DNA of 64,000 nucleotides from Streptomyces sp. CB02056 (GTDB lineage Bacteria; Actinomycetota; Actinomycetes; Streptomycetales; Streptomycetaceae): the NCBI RefSeq assembly GCF_001905545.1, contig NZ_LIPD01000009.1, positions 523,576 to 587,575 of the forward strand, written 5' to 3'. Of this stretch, positions 45,413 to 52,457 are shown piece after piece (the stretch's first letter is position 1; each line of letters begins with the position of its first letter). A program made the translations under genes and the position numbers. Under the pieces are notes generated by a model that searched no databases, had not been told where the DNA came from, and saw only the letters and a program-made list of their open reading frames with translations.

Positions 45413-46633
45413 GTGGCCGCAGCGGGATCCGAGGCGGGAGCCGGGGTCGGCGCCGGAGCGGGCGGCCGGGCCGGCCAGCTGAAGAGCAGCGGCCTGCGGC
45501 CCGGCTGGACGACGGGCGCCTGCGCCACCGCCGCCACCAGGGCCGCGTACACCGCGCTGCTCACCGGCGAGTTCCCGGACCCGGTGGTCATCACCCTCCC
45601 CAAGGGGCAGCAGCCCGCCTTTGCCCTCGCGGCCGAGCAGCTGACCGTCGCCGAGCAGCCGACCACTTCCGAGGAACTCACCGCAGCCGAGCAGCCGACC
45701 GGCCCCGGCGGGCGCACCGCCGCCATGGCCGGTGTGGTCAAGGACGCGGGCGACGACCCCGACGTCACCCACGGCGCGCTGATCCGCTCGACCGTACGGT
45801 CCGGCGAGCCCGGCACCGGGGTGGTGTTCCGGGCCGGCCCCGGGGTGGGGACGGTCACCAAGGCCGGCCTGCCGCTGCCCGTCGGCGAACCCGCGATCAA
45901 CCCGGTGCCCCGGCAGATGATCCGGGACGCCGTCGCCGAGGTGGCCGCCGCGCACGGCGGCAGCGGGGACGTGGTGGTCGAGATCGCGGTCGACCACGGC
46001 GAGGAGATCGCCCGCTCCACCTGGAACCCCCGGCTCGGCATCCTCGGCGGCCTGTCCATCCTCGGTACGACCGGGGTGGTCGTCCCCTACTCCTGCTCGG
46101 CCTGGATCGACTCGATCCGCCGCGGCGTGGACGTGGCCCGCGCGGCGGGGCGCACCCACGTGGCCGGCTGCACCGGCTCGACCTCGGAGAAGGTCGCGGT
46201 CGCGGAGCACGGGCTGCCCGAGGACGCGCTGCTGGACATGGGCGACTTCGCCGGTGCGGTGCTCAAGTACCTCAAGCGCCACCCGGTGCCCCGGCTGACC
46301 ATCGCGGGCGGCTTCGCCAAGCTGTCCAAGCTCGCGGCGGGCCACCTCGACCTGCACTCGGCGCGCTCCCAGGTGGACAAGGGCTACCTGGCCGGACTGG
46401 CCCGCCGGGGCGGCGCGGACGAGGCGCTGGCCGAGGCGGTCGCGGGCGCCAACACCGCGCTGGAGGCCGTGCAGTTGTGCCGTGCGGCCGGGGTGCCGCT
46501 CGGGGACCTGGTCGCCGAGGCGGCCCGGGCGACGGCGCTCGGCGTGCTGGTGGGCTCGCCGGTCGCGGTGGACGTCATCTGCATCGACCGCGCGGGCACC
46601 GTCGTCGGCCGGGCGGAGCCGCTCGGGCCGTGA
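45413..46633 (+). CDS. cbiD: cobalt-precorrin-5B C1-methyltransferase
   Basis: CbiD-family SAM methyltransferase of about 406 residues. Family motifs are 'LRPGWTTGACATAATRAAY', 'VTKAGLPLPVGEPAINPVPR', 'GTTGVVVPYSCSAWIDSI', 'VAGCTGSTSEKVAV' and 'LTIAGGFAKLSKLAAGHLDLHS'. It methylates C1 with loss of the acetyl-bearing fragment. Its N-terminus is Gly/Ala-rich and the start uncertain: GTG 45413 places the conserved block 25-30 residues in. Residues about 70-95 hold an unusual insertion with three 'AEQ[LP]T' repeats. CbiD belongs to the anaerobic route, yet the neighbours (CobG, CobN) are aerobic. It stands alone between other operons. Confidence 0.92.
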   Translation: MAAAGSEAGAGVGAGAGGRAGQLKSSGLRPGWTTGACATAATRAAYTALLTGEFPDPVVITLPKGQQPAFALAAEQLTVAEQPTTSEELTAAEQPTGPGGRTAAMAGVVKDAGDDPDVTHGALIRSTVRSGEPGTGVVFRAGPGVGTVTKAGLPLPVGEPAINPVPRQMIRDAVAEVAAAHGGSGDVVVEIAVDHGEEIARSTWNPRLGILGGLSILGTTGVVVPYSCSAWIDSIRRGVDVARAAGRTHVAGCTGSTSEKVAVAEHGLPEDALLDMGDFAGAVLKYLKRHPVPRLTIAGGFAKLSKLAAGHLDLHSARSQVDKGYLAGLARRGGADEALAEAVAGANTALEAVQLCRAAGVPLGDLVAEAARATALGVLVGSPVAVDVICIDRAGTVVGRAEPLGP

Positions 46634-46752
46634 CAATGTCACGGGTGTCACGACGGCGCGACAACATCGCCCGGTGACGTGAAGAACTGACGCCCAAACA
46701 GGGCAAGAATCGGACAAATGGAGCAGTAGGGCGGCCCCCCGGTTCTGTCGCC

Positions 46753-46768
46753 ATCTCAACCATGAGAT
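46753..46768. promoter_or_regulatory. perfect inverted repeat before the HTH-MurA gene
   Basis: ATCTCA-acca-TGAGAT ends 12 bases before the GTG start, next to TATCGT, which resembles a -10 box. The placement suits an operator, possibly for the gene's own XRE-type domain. With no Shine-Dalgarno visible, the transcript could be leaderless. Confidence 0.55.
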
Positions 46769-46780
46769 ATCGTCTGGCGA

Positions 46781-48310
46781 GTGACAGGCGACTACCTCAC
46801 CCGCATCGGCACCCTCATCCGTACCGCGCGCCAGCACCGCGGCTGGTCCCAGGCGCAGCTCGGCGAAGCCCTCGGAACCAGCCAGAGCGCGGTCAACCGC
46901 ATCGAACAGGGCAAGCAGAACGTCAGCCTTGAGATGATCGCCCGCATCGGCGAAGCCCTCGACAGCGAGATCGTCTCCCTCGGCTACTCCGGCCCGATGC
47001 ACCTGCGCGTCGCCGGCGGCACCCGGCTCTCCGGCGCGATCGACGTCCGCAGCAGCAAGAACGCCTGCGTGGCGATCCTCTGCGCCTCGCTGCTGACCAC
47101 CGGCCGCACCACGATCCGCAGCGTCGCCCGGATCGAAGAGGTCTACCGCATCCTCGAGGTGCTCACCAGCATCGGCGTCAAGAGCCGCTGGATCAACGAG
47201 GGCCGCGACCTCGAACTCACCCCGCCCGCCGAGCTCGACCTCGCGGCGATGGACGTCGAGGCGGCCCGCCGCACCCGCAGCGTGCTGATGTTCCTCGGCC
47301 CGCTGATGCACCGCGCCCAGCGCTTCGCCATCCCGTACGCCGGCGGCTGCGACCTCGGCACCCGCACCGTGCAGCCGCACCTGACCGCGCTGCGCCGCTT
47401 CGGCCTGGAGGTCGCCACCACCGGCGGTGCCTACCACGCCTCGGTCGAGCCGGGCACCCCGCAGGACCGCCCGATCGTCCTGACCGAGCGCGGGGACACC
47501 GTCACCGAGAACGCCCTGCTGGCCGCCGCCCGGCACGACGGCGTCAGCGTCATCCGCAACGCCTCGCCCAACTACATGGTCCAGGACCTCTGCTTCTTCC
47601 TGGAGAAGCTGGGCGTGCGGATCGAGGGCATCGGCACCACCACCCTCACCGTGCACGGCGTCCCGGAGATCACCTGCGACGTCGACTACACCCCGGCCGA
47701 GGACCCGGTGGAGGCGATGAGCCTGCTGGCCGCCGCCGTCGTCACCTCCTCCGAGCTGACCATCCGCCGGGTGCCGATCGAGTTCCTGGAGATCGAGCTC
47801 GCGGTGCTGGAGGGCATGGGCCTCGACTACGACCGCACCCCCGAGTACCGGGCCCACAACGGTCAGACCCGACTGGTCGACCTCACCGTGCGCCCCTCCA
47901 AGCTCACCGCGCCGATCGACACCATCCACCCGATGCCGTTCCCCGGCATCAACATCGACAACGTGCCGTTCTTCGCCGCCATCGCCGCGGCCGCGCACGG
48001 CACCACGATGATCCACGACTGGGTGTACGACAACCGCGCGATCTACCTGACCGAGCTGACCCGCCTCGGCGCCGACGTCAAGCTCCTCGACCCGCACCGC
48101 GTACTGGTCCAGGGCCCCACCCGCTGGCGCGCCGCCGAGATGATGTGCCCGCCGGCCCTGCGCCCCGCCGTGGTCATCCTGCTCGCCATGCTCGCCGCCC
48201 AGGGCACCTCCGTCCTGCGCAACGTCTACGTCATCAACCGCGGCTACGAGGACCTCGCCGAGCGCCTCAACTCCATCGGCGCCCGGATCGAGACCTTCCG
48301 CGACATCTGA
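46781..48310 (+). CDS. UDP-GlcNAc enolpyruvyl transferase-like protein with N-terminal XRE helix-turn-helix
   Basis: Fusion of 509 residues. Residues 1-70 are a complete XRE-type DNA-binding domain ('QLGEALGTSQSAVNRIEQGKQNVSLEMIARIG' in part). The rest is a MurA-type EPSP-synthase fold with 'SSKNACVAIL' (Lys/Asn pair), the loop Cys in 'AIPYAGGCDLGTRTV' (about 190, matching E. coli Cys115 and Arg120) and 'INRGYEDLAERLNSIGA' near the end. The usual Asp-bearing substrate motif reads 'FPGINIDNVPFF', which is altered. The same fusion, equal in length, is a second MurA paralogue in Streptomyces, so it may be enzyme, regulator, or both. GTG 46781 has no Shine-Dalgarno. Confidence 0.9.
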   Translation: MTGDYLTRIGTLIRTARQHRGWSQAQLGEALGTSQSAVNRIEQGKQNVSLEMIARIGEALDSEIVSLGYSGPMHLRVAGGTRLSGAIDVRSSKNACVAILCASLLTTGRTTIRSVARIEEVYRILEVLTSIGVKSRWINEGRDLELTPPAELDLAAMDVEAARRTRSVLMFLGPLMHRAQRFAIPYAGGCDLGTRTVQPHLTALRRFGLEVATTGGAYHASVEPGTPQDRPIVLTERGDTVTENALLAAARHDGVSVIRNASPNYMVQDLCFFLEKLGVRIEGIGTTTLTVHGVPEITCDVDYTPAEDPVEAMSLLAAAVVTSSELTIRRVPIEFLEIELAVLEGMGLDYDRTPEYRAHNGQTRLVDLTVRPSKLTAPIDTIHPMPFPGINIDNVPFFAAIAAAAHGTTMIHDWVYDNRAIYLTELTRLGADVKLLDPHRVLVQGPTRWRAAEMMCPPALRPAVVILLAMLAAQGTSVLRNVYVINRGYEDLAERLNSIGARIETFRDI

Positions 48311-48321
48311 CCGACCGTCAC

Positions 48322-48360
48322 GCTGCTGGCCGGCCTCACCCGTTGAGCCCGGCCAGCAGC
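48322..48360. terminator. strong terminator hairpin after the HTH-MurA gene
   Basis: GCTGCTGGCCGG (48322-48333) pairs perfectly with CCGGCCAGCAGC (48349-48360), 12 bases after the stop. There is no U-tract. It also covers the 3' end of a possible short minus-strand ORF. Confidence 0.8.
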
Positions 48361-48425
48361 ACGGAAACCTCCAACCCGGTGTTCAGGTACTCCACGAACA
48401 CCGGGTTGTCCAGTGCCCGGACGAC
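48336..48425 (-). CDS. possible short ORF lacking a standard start (29 codons)
   Basis: On the minus strand an open frame ends with TGA (48338-48336) and reads VVRALDNPVFVEYLNT, then GLEVSVLLAGLNG. Its third positions are about 90% G/C, like real genes here, and GGAGGG lies 5 bases before the first codon. That codon is GTC (48425-48423), not ATG, GTG or TTG. It may be a gene fragment, a gene with a mutated start, or non-coding DNA whose hairpins happen to translate well. Confidence 0.35.
   Translation of the reverse strand, partial: VVRALDNPVFVEYLNTGLEVSVLLAGLNG
48373..48407. repeat. 12-bp perfect hairpin
   Basis: AACCCGGTGTTC (48373-48384) and GAACACCGGGTT (48396-48407) form a perfect stem with an 11-base loop, 12 bases after the preceding terminator stem. 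Two strong hairpins in tandem between convergent genes suggest a double terminator. The second stem coincides with the short ORF described at 48336. Confidence 0.65.
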
Positions 48426-48468
48426 GTGTTCCCTCCGAGTGCCCGGCGCTGTCCGGTGCCCTGCGCTG

Positions 48469-48972
48469 CTACTCGCCGGTGGTGCCGTCGAGGTGTTCGC
48501 GGAGGAGGTCGGCGTGGCCGTTGTGGCGGGCGTACTCCTCGATCATGTGGGTGAGGATCCAGCGCAGCGAGAAGACCTCCTCGCCGTAGTGGCCCAGGAC
48601 GTCCAACGACTCCGCGGCGGCCACGAGTTCCCTGGCGTGGTCGCACTCGCGGCGCCAGATCGCGAAGGCCTCGTCGGGGTCGGCGGTCTCGGCGTCGAAC
48701 TCGGCGAAGGAGCCGTCGGGGTGCGCCCAGAAGCCGCGCGCGTCCTCCTTGTTGAGGACGTTGCGGAACCAGCTGCGCTCCACCTCGGCGAGGTGGCGGA
48801 CCAGCCCGAGCAGGGAGAGCCCGGACGGCTCCAGCACGCGGGCGCGGAGCTGCTCCGTGCTGAGGCCCTCGCACTTCATCGCGAGGGTGTCGCGCTGGTA
48901 GTCCAGGAAGCCTGCCAGTGTGGCGCGTTCGTCGGCGGTGCGGGGGGTCTGCCTACGCTGATCATCGGTCAT
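48469..48972 (-). CDS. DinB-family (DUF664) protein
   Basis: Four-helix DinB-like protein of 167 residues. Likely metal ligands are His in 'LVRHLAEVERSWF' (about 62) and two His in 'ILTHMIEEYARHNGHADLLREH' (in part, about 140-150). Helix-forming 'MTDDQRRQTPRTADERATLAGFLDYQRDTL' (in part) starts the protein. Members are thiol-dependent metal proteins, some being mycothiol or bacillithiol transferases; its reaction is unknown. ATG 48972. It lies 51 bases after cobK on the same strand but its function seems unrelated. Confidence 0.87.
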   Translation of the reverse strand: MTDDQRRQTPRTADERATLAGFLDYQRDTLAMKCEGLSTEQLRARVLEPSGLSLLGLVRHLAEVERSWFRNVLNKEDARGFWAHPDGSFAEFDAETADPDEAFAIWRRECDHARELVAAAESLDVLGHYGEEVFSLRWILTHMIEEYARHNGHADLLREHLDGTTGE

Positions 48973-49023
48973 CGGGCCATCCTGCCCGCCATCCGACGGG
49001 CCCGCCGCCCAATTTCCCCGCTC

Positions 49024-49761
49024 CTAGCCCAGGTGCTCAAGCCAGCGCAGTGCGCCCGGGACGTCGGGTGCGACGGGGACGCCTTCGGGTACGGGCGGGC
49101 GTTCCACGATGATGACGGGCAGGCCCAGTCCGCGGGCGGCGGTCAGTTTGGGGGCGGTCGCGGCGCCGCCGCTGTCCTTGGTGACCAGGACGTCGATGTC
49201 GTGCCTGCGCAGCAGCGCCTCCTCGCCCTCGATCGTGAACGGGCCGCGGTCCAGCAGGACTTCGAACGAGGGCGGCAGCGGGGGCTCGGGCGGGTCCACC
49301 GAGCGGGCGAGGAAGTGGACGCCGTCGAGGTGGGCGAAGGCGGCGACGCCCTGCCGGCCGATGGTGAGGAAGACCCGTTCCCCGCGCCGGGGCAGCAGTT
49401 CGGCGGCTGCGGCGAGCGAGGGGGCGGGGAGCCAGTGGTCCCCGTCGACGCGGGTGAAGCCGGGGCGGCGCAGCACCAGCAGGGGGACGCCGGTGGCGGC
49501 GGCCGCGAGGGCGGCGTTGTGCGAGATGCCGGCGGCGAACGGGTGGGTGGCGTCCACCACCGCGTCCACGCGTTCCGTGCGCAGCCAGTCGGCCAGGCCC
49601 TCCGGTCCGCCGAAGCCGCCGATCCGCACCTCCCCGGCGGGCAGCCGGGGTCGGGCGACCCGGCCGGCCAGCGAGCTGGTGACCCGGAGGGCGGTGGGGG
49701 CGAGTTCGGCGGCCAGCGTCCGCCCCTCGGTGGTCCCGCCGAGGACCAGGACGTGTCGCAT
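49024..49761 (-). CDS. cobK: precorrin-6A reductase
   Basis: NADPH-dependent reductase of 245 residues. 'VLVLGGTTEGRTLAAEL' is the nucleotide-binding N-terminus typical of CobK/CbiJ; 'VVDATHPFAAGISHNAALAA', 'LLVLRRPGF', 'VFLTIGRQGVAAF' and 'VTKDSGGAATAPKLTAAR' follow the family order. It reduces the macrocycle of precorrin-6A. The ATG at 49761 overlaps the cobM stop by one base (TGATG), so cobL-cobM-cobK is one coupled minus-strand operon. Confidence 0.94.
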   Translation of the reverse strand: MRHVLVLGGTTEGRTLAAELAPTALRVTSSLAGRVARPRLPAGEVRIGGFGGPEGLADWLRTERVDAVVDATHPFAAGISHNAALAAAATGVPLLVLRRPGFTRVDGDHWLPAPSLAAAAELLPRRGERVFLTIGRQGVAAFAHLDGVHFLARSVDPPEPPLPPSFEVLLDRGPFTIEGEEALLRRHDIDVLVTKDSGGAATAPKLTAARGLGLPVIIVERPPVPEGVPVAPDVPGALRWLEHLG

Positions 49762-50522
49762 CACGCCCCGCAGGGCTCGTGCGGGCGCTCGCGGTCCGCC
49801 GAGTAGAGGTGGCTGTCGCGGAACTGCTCGGCGGCCAGGGTGCGGCCGACGATGATGACGGCGGTGCGGACCACGCCCGCGGCCTTGACCTGCTCGGCGA
49901 TGTCGCCGACGGTGCCGCGCAGCACCAGCTCGTCGGGGCGGCTGGCCATCGCGACGACGGCGACCGGGCAGTCGGCGCCGTAGTGCGGGAGCAGCTGCTC
50001 GACCACGTCGTCCACGTACCCGGCGGCCAGGTGCAGCACCAGCAGGGCGCCGCTGCGGCCGAGGGTGGCGAGGTCCTCGCCCTCGGGCATCGGGGTGGCG
50101 CGCTTGGCGATCCGGGTGAGGATGACGGTCTGGCCGACGGTCGGGACGGTCAGCTCCCGCTTCAGCGCGGCCGCGGCGGCGGCGAAGGCGGGCACGCCGG
50201 GGACCACCTCGTAGGGCACGCCGGCCGCGTCCAGGCGGCGCATCTGCTCGGCGACGGCGGAGAAGACGGACGGGTCGCCGGAGTGCAGCCGGGCCACGTC
50301 CTGGCCGGCCTCGTGCGCGGCGACCAGCTCGGCGGTGATCTGGTCCAGGTTGAGCTGCGCGGTGTCGATCAGCCGGGCGCCGGGCGGGCACTCGTCCAGC
50401 AGTTCGCGCGGGACGAGGCTGCCCGCGTACAGGCAGACCTCGGCGCGGGCCAGGATGCGCTGGCCGCGCAGGGTGATCAGGTCGGCGGCGCCCGGGCCGG
50501 CTCCGATGAAGTGGACGGTCAC
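49761..50522 (-). CDS. cobM: precorrin-4 C11-methyltransferase
   Basis: SAM-dependent tetrapyrrole methyltransferase of 253 residues. 'VHFIGAGPGAADLITLRG' opens the protein; 'VARLHSGDPSVFSAVAEQMRRL', 'YEVVPGVPAFAAAAAALKRE' (in part), 'LVLHLAAGYVDDVVEQL' and 'RTAVIIVGRTLAAEQFRDSHLYS' mark CobM/CbiF. It methylates C11 of precorrin-4. GTG 50522 overlaps the cobL stop (GTGA). Confidence 0.95.
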   Translation of the reverse strand: MTVHFIGAGPGAADLITLRGQRILARAEVCLYAGSLVPRELLDECPPGARLIDTAQLNLDQITAELVAAHEAGQDVARLHSGDPSVFSAVAEQMRRLDAAGVPYEVVPGVPAFAAAAAALKRELTVPTVGQTVILTRIAKRATPMPEGEDLATLGRSGALLVLHLAAGYVDDVVEQLLPHYGADCPVAVVAMASRPDELVLRGTVGDIAEQVKAAGVVRTAVIIVGRTLAAEQFRDSHLYSADRERPHEPCGA

Positions 50523-51820
50523 GAGGCGTTCTCCTGAAGGGGGTTGTCGGACGTGCGGGCTTCGGCGGCGCGGGCTTCGGTGGTGCGGGCCTCGGCGGCA
50601 CGGGCGTCGGGCTTGACGGCGGACCACTGGGTGACCGGCATGGCCTGCCGCCAGCCGGTGAAGCCGCCCACGGGGACGGCGTGGGCGACGGCGAGTTTGA
50701 CGAGCTCCCCGCCGTGGCGCCGGTACCACTCGGTGAGCAGCGCCTCGGACTCCAGCGTCACGGTGTTGGCGACGATCCGGCCGCCGGGGCGCAGCGCGGC
50801 CCAGCAACTCTCCAGCAGGCCGGGCGCGGTGAGGCCGCCGCCGATGAACACGGCGTCGGGGGCGGGGAGTCCGGCGAGCGCGGCGGGGGCGGGTCCGGTC
50901 GCCACCCGGAGTCGGGGCACGCCGAGTGCGGCGGCGTTGCGGGTGATCCGCTCGGCCCTCACCGGGTCGCGTTCGACGCTGACGGCCCGGCAGTCGCGGT
51001 GGGCGCGCAGCCACTCGATGGCGATCGAGCCGGAGCCGCCGCCGACGTCCCAGAGCAGTTCTCCGGGGGAGGGGGCGAGCGTGGCGAGGGTCGCGGCGCG
51101 GACGTGGCGCTTGGTGAGCTGGCCGTCGCTCTCGTACGCGGTGTCGGGCAGACCGGGGACGAGGGAGGTGCGGGGGCCGTCGCCGAGGTCGACGGCGATG
51201 ACGTTCAGCGGGTCGCCGGGCGGGTGCGGCCAGCCGTCGGCGGGGCCGTCCAGGTGGCGTTCGGCCGGGGCGCCGAGCTGTTCGAGGACCCGCAGGCGGG
51301 CGGTGCCGTAGCCGCGGGCGGTGAGCAGTTCGGCGACGGCGGCCGGGGTGGCGGAGTCGGCGCCGAGCACCAGCAGGCGGCGGCCGGGGTGGAGGGCGAG
51401 GGAGAGGGTGTCCAGCGGTCGGCCGACCAGGCTGACGACCTCGGTGGCCTCCAGCGGCCAGCCGAGCCGGGCGCAGGCGTAGGAGACGGAGGAGGGGTGC
51501 GGCAGGACGCGCAGGCGCTCGGCGCCGACGGTCTCGGCGAGGGTGCGGCCGATGCCGTAGAACATCGGGTCGCCGCTGGCCAGGACGGCGGTGCGGCGGC
51601 CGGCGTGGGCGGCGAGCAGCCCGGGGACGGCGGGGCGCAGCGGGGACGGCCAGGGGACGCGCTCGGCGGCGACCTCGTCGCGGGGGAGCAGGTCCAGCTG
51701 GCGGGGGCCGCCGACGACGACCTCGGCCTCCCGCAGCACGGCCCGGGAGCCGACGGCGAGGCCGGGCCAGCCGTCGGCCCCGATCCCGACGACGGTGATC
51801 GGGGGTGGCAGCTCGGGCAC
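50519..51820 (-). CDS. cobL: precorrin-6Y C5,15-methyltransferase (decarboxylating)
   Basis: Fused CobL (CbiE + CbiT) of 433 residues. The N-terminal CbiE-type methyltransferase starts 'ITVVGIGADGWPGLAVGS' and has 'AVLASGDPMFYGIGRTL'. The C-terminal CbiT-type domain has 'LWDVGGGSGSIAIEWLRA' (SAM site) and 'AVFIGGGLTAPGLLESCW'. It methylates C5 and C15 and decarboxylates C12's acetate. The C-terminus is a degenerate 'AEAR' repeat of about 20 residues, probably unstructured. GTG 51820 follows GAGGAG; the frame to 51904 lacks a site. Confidence 0.94.
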   Translation of the reverse strand: MPELPPPITVVGIGADGWPGLAVGSRAVLREAEVVVGGPRQLDLLPRDEVAAERVPWPSPLRPAVPGLLAAHAGRRTAVLASGDPMFYGIGRTLAETVGAERLRVLPHPSSVSYACARLGWPLEATEVVSLVGRPLDTLSLALHPGRRLLVLGADSATPAAVAELLTARGYGTARLRVLEQLGAPAERHLDGPADGWPHPPGDPLNVIAVDLGDGPRTSLVPGLPDTAYESDGQLTKRHVRAATLATLAPSPGELLWDVGGGSGSIAIEWLRAHRDCRAVSVERDPVRAERITRNAAALGVPRLRVATGPAPAALAGLPAPDAVFIGGGLTAPGLLESCWAALRPGGRIVANTVTLESEALLTEWYRRHGGELVKLAVAHAVPVGGFTGWRQAMPVTQWSAVKPDARAAEARTTEARAAEARTSDNPLQENAS

Positions 51821-51881
51821 CGGGTGGCTCCTCGTCGTTCGAATGGGCCAATGAGTGGGAAATCTGACTGGCCGGGGCAGC

Positions 51882-52325
51882 CTACCTGGCGGTCTGTCCC
51901 CCACCCGCTCCCCAGTCCCCCGACTCGATCAGTGCCGGCCGCTCCCGCAAGCGCGCCTCGGCCCTCGGCCCGGCGAGGTAGACCCAGGCCGCCCGCGGCT
52001 CGCCCGTCGCGGTCCGCACCGTCATCCGCCGCCGGACGTACAGCCCGGTCCCGTCGGCCCGGCACTCCTCCAGCCGGTCCAGGGCCTCCAGGGCTCCGGC
52101 GTACGCGCCAGGGCGTACGGTGACGAGCTCACCCACGATCCGACGTCCGGGCGCCGGGTCCGGCACCGCGTACGGGAAGCCGGGGCCCTCGTGCAGTGCG
52201 GCGCCCTCCAGTACGGCCGGGCGGACGTCGGCGCAGCGCCCGGCCAGGTGGACGGCATGATTGCGGCCGCCGCTGCGCAGGGTGCCGTACACGAAGAACG
52301 GCAGGGCCTCCTCGGATGCGGACAC
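51882..52325 (-). CDS. gamma-glutamylcyclotransferase-like (AIG2) protein
   Basis: Protein of 147 residues with the family start 'LPFFVYGTLRSGGRNHAVHL' (the YGTLR motif of the substrate pocket), then 'GFPYAVPD', 'IVGELVTV' and 'ALEALDRLEEC', the last carrying the catalytic acidic position usual in GGCT/AIG2-like folds. Reaction: cyclisation of gamma-glutamylamines or dipeptides to 5-oxoproline, though many members are untested. GTG 52325 lies 8 bases after GAGGAGG. It is 61 bases downstream-facing to cobL and is probably a separate unit. Confidence 0.85.
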   Translation of the reverse strand: MSASEEALPFFVYGTLRSGGRNHAVHLAGRCADVRPAVLEGAALHEGPGFPYAVPDPAPGRRIVGELVTVRPGAYAGALEALDRLEECRADGTGLYVRRRMTVRTATGEPRAAWVYLAGPRAEARLRERPALIESGDWGAGGGQTAR

Positions 52326-52457
52326 GGGTTCGACCTCCTCGCTGGGGAGCGTTCACGGTACGTCCCGCGGTCCGATTCCTGATACCGACTGGCGCACCGG
52401 GCCGTCCATGCGCTGTCATGTCGGATGTTCGGCCAGTACCGTCCAAGGGGGACACAC

